This document shows positions 47,415 to 56,800 of a DNA stretch of 64,000 nt, in pieces; the first letter of the stretch is position 1, and every line of letters starts with the position of its first letter. A program made the translations under genes and the position numbers. The notes below the pieces were generated by a model. That model did no database searches, was not told the DNA's origin, and saw only the letters and a list, made by a program, of their open reading frames with translations. Source of the DNA: Brachypodium distachyon. Its lineage: Eukaryota > Streptophyta > Magnoliopsida > Poales > Poaceae. The stretch lies in NCBI RefSeq assembly GCF_000005505.3, contig NC_016131.3, forward strand, positions 44,105,355 to 44,169,354, written 5' to 3'.

Positions 47415-47794
47415 CACGGACTCCCGCTCGGTCCATCGAATCACCAGTAAGCAGTTTCTGCTAGTCCCTCTTCCTCTTCTCTGGTCGCCGATCCTTGCAG
47501 GAATTGAGTTTTGATCGCCGCATTTTTCCATCGACGTTACGTACCAATTGCTATGTCTGAGTACTGATTACGTAGAGAGTTTCAGTTTGTAGATGAACTT
47601 GGAGATTCTGTTGAATAATTAGGTGATTTCGATAAATATTTAATCAAAAAGACAGTGTGTAAAACATGTAGCACATTATATCATGCAAACTAGACAAATT
47701 AAATAGCAACTCACACCAATAAAACTCATCTAATTTCATGGCATGAATAATAGAACTACTAATCAAAATCAACGAGAAAGAGCAGATTACGTAC

Positions 47795-48021
47795 GGTGCT
47801 GTGCTCTTTTCTTGTGTTTGTTTGTTGAGGTCGGTGACGAGTCCGGTGGCGTCGATGTTCACGCCGGCAGCAGCTGCAGCCTTGACTACCTCCTGAGCAG
47901 CGGCCAGTGCCTGCGCTTGCGCCTGTGCAGCAGCAGTTGCCTGGGCTTGGAGTTGGGCAGCCTGCTGCTGCTGAGCTAGAGCGGCAGCCTGAGCTGCGGG
48001 ATCTCCGAGGTCGTCGGCCAT
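47795..48021 (-). CDS. First exon of an Ala/Gln-rich protein, rest not found
   Basis: From ATG 48021 the frame reads MADDLGDPAAQAAALAQQQQ, then about 25 more Ala/Gln residues, then VVKAAAAAGVNIDATGLVTD and LNKQTQEKSTA, up to a good splice donor (CACC/GTACGT) at 47795. No downstream exon with matching character is seen before the convergent 192-aa gene, so this is probably a gene fragment or a gene with a short second exon. A TATA-like TATATAAT lies at about 48271-48280, some 250 bp upstream. The source family is not recognised. Confidence 0.4.
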
Positions 48022-49603
48022 TGGTGATGAAGATGCCGACGAAACAGAGACGTGAAGAAGCGAGCAGTCGCGTGAGAACGCTCCCCAAAAACTTTATCGA
48101 CCGTCTCCCGGCAGGATCTCGAAGGTCGGGGTTCCGGAGGCCTGCTCTCCCGGCGATCTGTGCACGCAGTCGACGGGATGGAGTAGCAGTTGGCAGCGAA
48201 TAACGGGATTGGATCGTGGGCGTGACGGCTAAGGTTGTGGCGTCGTCCGTCCGGAGGCCGGGGTAGTCTTATTATATAGGCACGCATGCGGATTTCGGTT
48301 CGGTTTAGAAAACCAAAACCAACTCCACAATTATCGAGATTTGTTACGCGTCCGCAATGGATTCCGACTGCCAAAAAGATAAGCACGACCTGGCTCAAAC
48401 TCGATCCATGAGATGCGCGTCGTGCCGAGGCGAGGCGAGGCGAGCGGAGGAGGAGGAGGAGGAGCGCGCGTAGAGATTTCCCTTGCCTTATATATTGGTC
48501 CAACTTCCCCTAAACTAGCAATGTGGGACTATTGCCACTTCTCCATCCCACTACATGAATAGGTTTTTGAGATTTTCCAAGAATTAATTTCAGATTGGGC
48601 CTTGGACCTAACCTAAAATTCCAACAGATTCGAGCACAATGTTCGGCTTGATCAATCAACTCAAAACTACTCTTGGTCATCAGTTTATATAGAGTGCAGA
48701 ATATTGCTGCTTAAGTTTGTGCTACGATTTGTTTCTGCCATCTTCTGTAATCTGATCCCTTTCTGAGTTGCGCGATCCATTTAGCTGGTCAATCCATGCA
48801 TGCGTCCAACTACAGTTGAGTTTCTGCAATTCAATTTGTCATGTGTTGTTTGTGAGTGCACAGACAGTTTCGGTTTGTAGATGCACTTGGAGCTTCAGTT
48901 TGTAATGCTTGGTTTAGCAAATCGACTCAAAAGTCGAAACTAACTCTTGATCGCTCAGTTAGATATATACAGTGCTGCAACTTGTTTCTACAATCTTCAG
49001 TAATTCGACCCCTTTCTGAGTTGCATGATCCATGTGGCATCACTGGTCATTCCATGCTTTGGGTTACGAAACTGGTCGATCACGGTTTGCTGGCGTTGAT
49101 CCATATGCCCGCAAAACTTGTTGCATGCACAACTCCAAACAGGTTACAAGTTCAGGAGTATATACTTCTAGCAGTAGTACTTGGTATAAATCATGAGACA
49201 CAAGTCTTAATCCCCTTGTCCATGTTCATATACTCCCTCCGTTCGAAAAATGTAGCGACTATAACTTTTGTTGGTTGTCAAACTTTCTAAAAACTGATCA
49301 AACTTATAACAAAAAATATCATCATATATAGTGCATGTAAACCAACATACTATGAAATATATTTCACAATATGTCTAATGATCTTCATTTGACAGTTTGT
49401 GTTGCAATTTCTTCCACAATCTACGGTAATTGGATCCCTTTGTGAGTTGCATGATCCGTGCACGTGGCATCACTGATCGTTCCATGCGTGTAGCAATAGC
49501 TGGCCAAAGGGGCCCGGCCCCAAAAAGCACGCAAGTCTAGTTCCTAGGCCAACTAAACGGGCTGGCCCGGTATGCAGAGAGTTTCAATTTGTAGATGAAC
49601 TTG
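48022..49603. other. Intergenic region built from a dispersed repeat family
   Basis: Several copies of two linked words occur: CAGTTTGTAGATGAACTTGGAG (near 47580, 48868 and 49578) and GAGTTGCATGATCCATG-like (near 48765, 49018 and 49445). No gene is seen apart from the leader of the 48021 gene. A lone MITE-like end starts at 49233. Confidence 0.5.
49233..49300. mobile_element. Single end of a Stowaway-like MITE
   Basis: TA then CTCCCTCCGTTCGAAAAATG marks a left end, but no matching right end follows, so the element is truncated or rearranged. Confidence 0.45.
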
Positions 49604-49795
49604 GAGAAAAGAAGTTCAAATTTCACCCTCAAATGTGACTCTATAGACAGATAACCCTCCGAACTGCAAAACCGGTTATTTAAACTCCTGAATTCCGTAA
49701 TACCATTTAAATCACATCCCTTAGCGGTTTTGGGGCTGACGTGGCACATTTGTAGCGGTTTAGAGGCTGAGTAGGCAAAGTTGGCTCTTGTTCTG
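49604..49795 (+). repeat. Left terminal inverted repeat of the Pack-MULE
   Basis: Inverse match to 51648-51842, including GCAAAACCGGTTATTTA and GGTTTAGAGGCTGAGTAG. Confidence 0.9.
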
Positions 49796-50245
49796 CGAGC
49801 TCCCGCTGGCTCTCCCCGACCATGACCGCATCTATGACGACGGCGTCTACCGTCTTAACCAGAATTCTCAAAGCCGCCCCATCTTCTTCTCCTCCCCACA
49901 CAACACAACCCATTCTCCTCCTCCAATTCCCCACTTGACTCCCCATCTCCGGCGACCTCGAGCCCGTCCGGGAAGCAAGCGCGTCCTCAGCTGTAAGCTC
50001 CCCGAGTCTCCGGTCCGCCCTTCTCTTTCTCTCCTTGTATTCTTGGTCCCAAACAGACGCCAGCGAGAGCCCTGACCTAACCATTCCCCTCTCGTGTTGC
50101 CTCGTGCCCAGCCAGCGCCATGGCCACGCGCTCCAAAGCTTCTAAGAAGGCTCCTGGGGACAACAAGGACGCCACCCCCGCGCGCCCCTCGCGCCTCCGC
50201 GTCATGCGCCCGGATGTCGAGGAGGTTCTCAGGAGCCCTCGCTGA
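49796..50245 (+). pseudogene. Captured 5' leader and first exon of an unknown gene
   Basis: The stretch looks like a grass 5' UTR followed by an ATG at 50118 and a frame MATRSKASKKAPGDNKDATP with RLRVMRPDVEEVLRSP, then a stop as the captured sequence ends. Basic, Ala/Lys-rich composition suggests a nuclear protein, but the source gene is not recognised. It may come from the same gene as the PWWP piece further on. Confidence 0.45.
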
Positions 50246-50269
50246 TATGGACATGCTAACCATGGATAC

Positions 50270-51240
50270 GACCTTTGGTACCCTCAATTCTATAATATTT
50301 GACAAGATTTATAATCAGGTGAATTCAAGTAGTAATTGTTTCAATGTCATATTTATGAAGAGGCGGAGCTACTACTATCTTGTCTCGTTTTATTACGTAG
50401 GTATCTTGTCGAGCTTTTCAAGTCCAAGGTCAAGATGAGATACGATGGAGGCGAACATGAGGGCCAACAAGAATCAAGCATTCATACAGCTGAGAGGGAA
50501 GGATTTCAAGTGTACTTTCCAACAAATCAAACGGCACATGGTTCGGAGCTTGCTAGAGAAAGATATCACGAATTAAAGTTGAATCCGATTCGGGTCCGAG
50601 CTGCCAGGAGACCCGAATTTGTTTTAATCACCCAAGCCGCATCCGGAGTCCAAATCAAGCAAACAAGTACTTGTTGGAAAGGTAATTACAAGACCTTTCC
50701 AATGGATCTGGCCCCATCAAGAGATTCGACTCGTGCTGACCGTGACGGACAAAACAAGCTGACGGATCTGTTTTTCTGTTTCCTAAAGAGTTGTAGTTTG
50801 TTAGGAAAGTTAGAGATAGAGTTGGATTTCGGCCTCCTTACTCAAGGTGGACGAAAATATCTCTCCCTCCTCCTTTATATACACCATGAGCCCCCCTTAA
50901 GGAGCCTTGGGTTTTGATTAGATAAAGTTTAGCCATCTTTGCTACTTTCGTGTAATCGCGTGTGTCGGTTAGACCACCTGTTTTACCGTCGTCAAGACTC
51001 CAACTTATCGTCTCGTTGAGACATTGGTTTGATATAGTATATTCGTAATTTCAGATTGCATCCGCTATTTATCTTGTTCTTGCTTGTTCTTTGATTGCTT
51101 GCAGGAACAAAGACCTTCGTGGTCAGGTTGATCGTGCCCCCGCGTGATCAATAACCCTCTGGAGTTGGTGTATCGATTGCTAAGGCGCTGCCTCCTAGGC
51201 CGTAGTCGGATCGTCAACGTCTCCTCCTACCCAAATCGAG
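50270..51240 (+). mobile_element. LTR-retrotransposon-derived insert in the Pack-MULE
   Basis: The sequence differs in composition from the two captured pieces. It has features of an LTR: CTCCTTTATATACACCATGAG as a core promoter near 50867-50888, then a transcribed-leader-like part and short direct words before the junction. No gag-pol is present, so it is a solo LTR or fragment. I could not define TG...CA ends with a target duplication. Confidence 0.4.
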
Positions 51241-51249
51241 AGTTACCAA

Positions 51250-51645
51250 TCTCATCAAAAGATCGGGCCACCCCGACCCACATCACTCGCCGTGGCCGAC
51301 CCAAGCTGCAGCAGCAGCACAAGGAAGGGGGCGGCGACGAGGCGGAGGACGACGGCTGCTCTCTCGCACGCTACGACTGCGCTTTCCAGCACAGGGGCGA
51401 GTTCGTGCCGCCGGAGATGGTGTGGTGCAAGGTGCGGAGCCACCCTTGGTGGCCCGCGCAGGTGTTCGACGCCGCGGACGCTTCAGAGCTCGCGCTGCCG
51501 CACGCCAAGGCAGGCGCCCCTCTCGTCGCCTCCTTCTGGGACAAGACCTTCGCTTGGACCGACGCCTCCGCGCTGCTCCCGTTCCACGCAAACTTCGTCC
51601 GCCTGTCCGGCCAGAGCACCATCTTCAACTCCGTGTGCCACGTCA
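51250..51645 (+). pseudogene. Captured PWWP-domain gene fragment
   Basis: The frame shows GEFVPPEMVWCKVRSHPWWP, then AQVFDAADASELAL, LVASFWDKTFAWTDASAL and LLPFHANFVRL. This is a plant PWWP domain, which binds methylated histone tails and DNA; the SHPWWP box is its hallmark. The fragment starts after a basic GRPKLQQQHKEGG linker and runs straight into the right terminal repeat of the MULE, where the frame goes on for 40 residues into transposon sequence. It is therefore a copy, not a working gene. The parent gene should exist elsewhere in the genome. Confidence 0.85.
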
Positions 51646-51647
51646 TT

Positions 51648-51842
51648 GGTCAAACAAGAGCCAACTTTGTCTACTCAGCCTCTAAACCGCCCCAAATGTG
51701 CCACGTCAGCCCCAAAACCGCTAAGGGGTGTGATTTAAATGGTATTATGGAATTCAGAGGGTCTAAATAACCGGTTTTGCAGTTCGGGGGGTTATCCGGC
51801 TATAGGGTCACATTTGAGGGTGAAATATGGACTTCTTTATTC
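51648..51842 (-). repeat. Right terminal inverted repeat of the Pack-MULE
   Basis: Inverse partner of 49604-49795. Confidence 0.9.
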
Positions 51843-51943
51843 GTTGATGCAGCGCGTGACACGTACGTTCATCTGTAATGCTATAGTTAGATGTACACGG
51901 TGCAAAAGATTTATGTCTAGTTTGTACTTTGTACTTCCAATTA

Positions 51944-52227
51944 CTCCCTCCGTTTTTATATATAAGGCGTGTAAATTTTCAGACGATTTTTCATAATGTA
52001 AGGCGCGGACTTAGCACCGGCCAAGCGAGCGTACGGTTGGAGAAAAATGAGTAGACCGCTGCATGGGTGGAGGAAAGATCGGCACTTTCTTAGACTGCAT
52101 CGCTTTCAGTTTCCCATGCGTGGAGCAGTTTCTTGCACTGGACTAGTAGCAAGCAGTTGCTCTTGGTGCTGGCCGTATGCGTTGATATTGGTGCTGATAA
52201 ATACACGCCTTCCATTAAAAAACGGAG
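51944..52227. mobile_element. Stowaway-like MITE, 284 bp
   Basis: The left end CTCCCTCCGTTTTTATATATA and the right end TTAAAAAACGGAG are inverted copies; GGCGTGTA inside the left half pairs with TACACGCC in the right. The left flank is TA; the right is TG. Confidence 0.75.
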
Positions 52228-52445
52228 TGAACTGTTTCTAGAATATTTAGTAACCCGGTCAGTTAGATGTTCAGTTTGTAGATAAATTTGAAATTTCGTG
52301 ATACAACGCGTGAGTGTGCTTGACGCGTATTTTTATATGTAATGCTCGGTCTAACTAATTGGCGGACCACGTCAGGATGGAAGTGGGAGGACGAAGGGCT
52401 GTCGTTTTTTTAGTCTTTTTGGCAACGTTTTATTTTCTGTGTTTT
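52228..52445. repeat. Copy of the dispersed TTTGTAGATGAACTTGGAG family
   Basis: From 52262 it reads TTCAGTTTGTAGATAAATTTG, then GCGTGAGTGTGCTTGACGCG and GTAATGCTCGGTCTAAC. It seems to be the most continuous copy in the window and spans the site where the Pack-MULE entered another copy. Confidence 0.5.
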
Positions 52446-53309
52446 GATCAAAAATAAATTACACAAAACCATCACATTAGGGGTTAGGCTTTCACATTAT
52501 TACCAGTTTGCGTTTTGGTTGCAAAAAACCACCGAATTAGTCTAATCCCTCGGTCGCTAGCGAATAAGAGTGTTTCTGATAGTTGTGACCCACATGTCGG
52601 GCCATCGTGTCGTCCAGCTCATCATCCAGCGTGCCCAAAATCTCTCAGTTAGCCGGACCGTGACTCTCTCCGTGTCTTCTTCTTCCTTCGTCCACTCTCT
52701 CTCCCAGGCCGAAGCTTAGAGACGCTCCTCCGGGAACCGCGCCCGCGGCCTCGCCGCTCCAAGCTGCCGCTCGCTCCCCGCGCTGCTCGGAGCCGCTCGC
52801 GCCCCCGCTCGCGCTGCTCGCTCCCGCGCCCTGCTCCCAGCCGCTCGTGCCCCGTTAGCAGGGCGCCTCGAGGGCGGACAGGGTGCGTCGGATGCTCAAC
52901 GTTATCTAGGGCCTCGAGCTGCACACCGCCGTCTTCTCCCCCGACGAGCAAAAGGCCCGTCGATGCCTGAGTTCTCGACCTCCTGGACAATCCGCGACCT
53001 TCAGGACATCAACATGAGGTGGCTGGAGGCGACGGCGACGGTGCATAGCAGCGGCCGCATCCGCGTGCGGAGGCGAAGGGGGCGGCTTGTGTGGGGATGA
53101 GCGGCGACGGCATGCGGAGGAGACGACTTGGTGAGTCAAATAGCCCACGAGCTAACGTGGCGCCAGCTAGGACCTGACGTGTGGGCCCTTCTTGTCAGTT
53201 TCGGGATTATTCACTAGTAGCCGGATGTTTAGCGTAATCCGGTGGTTTTTTCAAGCAAAACGCAAACTGGTATCAACAGCGGTGGTTTTTTTAATTTACT
53301 GTTTTGACC
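52446..53309. mobile_element. Second small MULE, about 0.86 kb, with GC-rich core
   Basis: The two ends are inverted copies of about 150 bp (left 52446-52600, right 53160-53309), sharing ACCAGTTTGCGTTTTG, AAAAAACCACCG and GACC(T)/CACATGTCGGGCC-like words. The centre (52640-53140) is strongly GC-rich and different in composition, as expected for captured host sequence, but no domain is recognised. A target duplication was not clear. Confidence 0.72.
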
Positions 53310-53833
53310 AATAACGAGACACTCTGGTCGCCATGGAGGAATCGCATGCCCAATAACGAGACACTCTGGGCCGGCCCGATATAGCCCAGAAGGCGGAACA
53401 GGGTTGGGACGAGCGCTGGAAGGGTGCGGAGGTGGCCGACGGCGCGGAGGACGGGGGCGGTTAGGCGGCGGAGACGTACGACGAGATTTCCCGTTCCGGC
53501 CGCTCGCCGGCGCTCCAGGACGCCAACCAAACGCCCTCCAGGCAGACCCCAGGGTTGCTCCCGGCCAGGCACGCATCCAAACAGCCACTGCTTTCCGCAG
53601 CCCTTTTCCTGTTTCCTCCCCAATCGCCCCCTTCTCCTACGGCCTCCTGGGACGAATCTTCTAGAACCCTCCGCACTTCTGCGACCATCCTCCTGCCTCG
53701 CTAGCCCGGGGCCTCTCCTCGCGCACGCGGCTGGAGGGCTCCGCTGACCATCACCCGGCCTGACGCCCTGACCACTCGCCATTTCTCGCGCAAAGGGTAA
53801 GGGGCACGCCGCTCGCCACGTGCGCCGCCGTCG
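53310..53833. other. Promoter and 5' leader region of the DnaJ gene
   Basis: GC-rich, with CCAATAACGAGACACTCTGG present twice (53308 and 53349). The long open frames on both strands carry no motif and reflect composition. Confidence 0.45.
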
Positions 53834-56800
53834 ATGGGCCGGTTCGGCTGGCTCCGGCTCGCGTCCAGGCCCCTCACGCTCCGCTCCAGTGAGGTAATGC
53901 GAGGTCGCGTTCATTTCCCATTTCCCCTATTTGTCTGGGGTTTTAACGAGGTTGCAGTTGTTTACTTCATTTCGAGTTCTACCTGCAGGTGTCTGAGCAG
54001 AGAAGCATATTGATTCGGCTGTGTACCCGTAATTTCCTTCCATCTAATGTATTTTATTTGATCTCGTATTGGTTTGGTTTCTGCAAAAACTGCTAGTGCC
54101 CCTTTCCCAAGTTATAAAGCACCCTTGTATTTCGAAATAACTTGACCATCAACTAATAATTAATATACGAGTTAATAAAAAAATTATACCATCTGAAAGT
54201 TCTTTTGAATGTGAATTCTGGTAAAAATAATAGGCATGTAACTCAGATTTTATTGCCAAAGTTGAATATCAAAATGCATGTGCTCCTTATAATTTGGCAA
54301 GAAGGGAGTTTTGGTCTAACACTGATTGATAATTTGATGGGCTGGAGGAGTTCAAGTAATCTTTTGATTGGACACACATGTTAGTTTCATTCATCATACG
54401 CTAGGTTTTTGCTTTAATAGAAGGTAGACGCAGTTTATGACAATTACATATCCATGTAACAAAGATGATTCACACAAACAGGTGTTAGGATGTCAGCACT
54501 TGTTATGGGCCATACCTACTCATTTGGTGCTCGCTATAATTTTATCACTCGCGTGTGCTGTAAACAGTGAACAGTCGCTTTCCTACTCGTAACTGCTAGT
54601 GTTAGTGCCTATCGAGAGCAGTTTGGGTTCTAAGGTGGACTCATTTGATCAAAGAGGAGAAACAACCAGATTCTGGAAGAACTATTTATTTTTCTTATAA
54701 ATTTGGGGTGATCCAGGTCCAGGGTCATACATAGTGTCGTATTCATTTGCTGACTTGATTAAAGTACTATTTGATATTTGACACCTTGTTGTTTACTTGT
54801 TAAAACACTGTGCGAGTAGACAATCTTATGAATTTGTGGTATGATGGCATTAGTTTTCTTTATTCATATTAAAATTATAACAGATGTTTAATCTTTATTC
54901 ATTAGGTGTGGTGAACGGCGAACTAGATCGCACACAATAGCTTTGTAGTACTTCTTACAAATGGTTTGGTGGTTGTCATTTTAGGAAAACAAGAACCAAA
55001 ATAATGCAATCATTAGCATGGGGGAGAGAGAGGGAGGGAGGGGATATAGGTGGGCTACTAAGTGTAAGTGGTAAGCAGAAGAGTGGACTGAGAAGGGGAG
55101 GCGATGAAGAAAATAAAGGCATCGAGCTCTACCGCGTGCTTGTTTAGATGTGTTGCTTGACGGCACAGTGGTCAAAGCAAGGCCGTTTCTTCTTTTTGTA
55201 TCTGAAACACTAAAAGTGAATCCAATGGTCATGAAATTAGAGGAAATTTAGACTTCTTAGCGATCAACCAAAGGCTGACAATGTGATGGTGTAGCCTTAA
55301 ACCAGAAAAATTAAGTTGGTGTGGACTAGCTGTTTAGTTATATAGGATAAGTTGCTGATCTTGATTTGGCCTGTATACTGATGTGGATGCGTATGTTCAT
55401 ACTGTATGGTTAGGGAAAAATTTGCTATGGTAAAGACATCAAACAAACTGTTCGCCCACCACAAAATAAAAATGAGTCTTTTTATATATGCAATGGTGGT
55501 GCAGATTTAAAGCAAATATATCCATTTACTAGATACTTATATCGTTCAAATTTCATTAATTTCTATATTGTTGATCTTGTGTCTTTTTTTAGTACTTGCC
55601 CATCTTGTAATATTTGTTTTGTCTGGAGAATGCGCACAGCTTGCAGCTCCAGTGGCACTGCTGATAGATGCTATGGTCGATCCACGTTGACATCATCTGT
55701 ACCGAGCAGGTTCTTTCATTCAACAGGTTGATGTCTTAGATGAATGAACCTTAATATGATAATATCATGCTGTTATCATCATCAATTTGTTGCGACCACA
55801 CCCACCCACCAAACATTTCCGGGTGCATCTGTCAGGTCAACATTGTTCGATGCAGAAGGACTATTACAAGATTCTTGATGTTCCTAAAGATGCCTCGCAG
55901 GATGACATAAAGAAGGCTTTTCATTCTGTGAGTATCACATCTTAGTTTAGCAAATCTTGAAACCTGAGTAGGCTTGCTCGTCATTTATTTAATATGGCAA
56001 TGTCATAAAGTTAACATCCATTTATCAGGCGGTAGTCTAATCTATGTTCTATCATTTATTCATAGTGGTGCTGGTTAACTTTAGAAAAAGACACTAGATC
56101 TCTGAGCTTTTACCTATTTGTGTGAACTGTGAAGTATCCTTATGAAATGGTTTTGGGGTATATATAATTGATAACGAACAATGGATCCACCAATTTAAAA
56201 CCTTTTTGTACTTGTGCGTACATTTTAAGAACTGAGACCACCTGGGATTGGGATGAGATAAACTAGATTTACTGATGAGTGAACTTGGTAGTTAGGTTTA
56301 CGTTTAACAGATATATTATGGAGACAATTAATCTTGTATGCCTGTGTGAACTATATTGTTCCATGTTTTGGAATTTTCTTTTTCTTTCAAATGGTGACAT
56401 TCTCATGGTATTGCTGCTTAATTTAAATCCTTACAGTTTTCTGCTTCTAAGCCTCAAAACAACTTTTTCTCCAGCTTGCAAAAAAGTACCATCCAGATAC
56501 AAATAGAGGAAATACTGCCGTGAAAAGGACATTTCAGGAAATAAGAGATGCATACGAGGCAAGTAAGTTATCACCATGTGTTTAGCTTCGATGTTGGGTT
56601 ATCATGCCTAAATTAACATTTTCATATGTTGTTAATGTTGGACTCTAGACTTTGCGGGATCCTTCAAAGAGGCAGCAATATGACATGGTAATAAGTTACC
56701 ACCTGCTTTGAGCTATTAATATTTTTTTACCATGTTCTGTTTTTGTTTTTTAGTAGGTTTTTGTATTTATTTATTTATGGGAATACAACATTCCGATTTC

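Larger units (their letters stand above)
49604..51842. mobile_element. Pack-MULE with captured gene pieces, about 2.2 kb
   Basis: Terminal inverted repeats of about 190 bp (49604-49795 and 51648-51842) share long blocks such as ATTTCACCCTCAAATGTGAC and CTTAGCGGTTTTGGGGCTGA. Between them is no transposase but two GC-rich host-like pieces (about 49796-50245 and 51250-51645) separated by LTR-like sequence. Outside the repeats the two flanks match the two halves of a dispersed repeat also seen near 52262. A 9-bp target duplication was not clear. Confidence 0.82.

Noticed and set aside
46782..47531. 249-residue minus-strand frame opposite the 192-aa gene
   Set aside because: Arg/Gly-rich antisense frame with no motif; the plus-strand frame has a core promoter-like box and a more protein-like composition.
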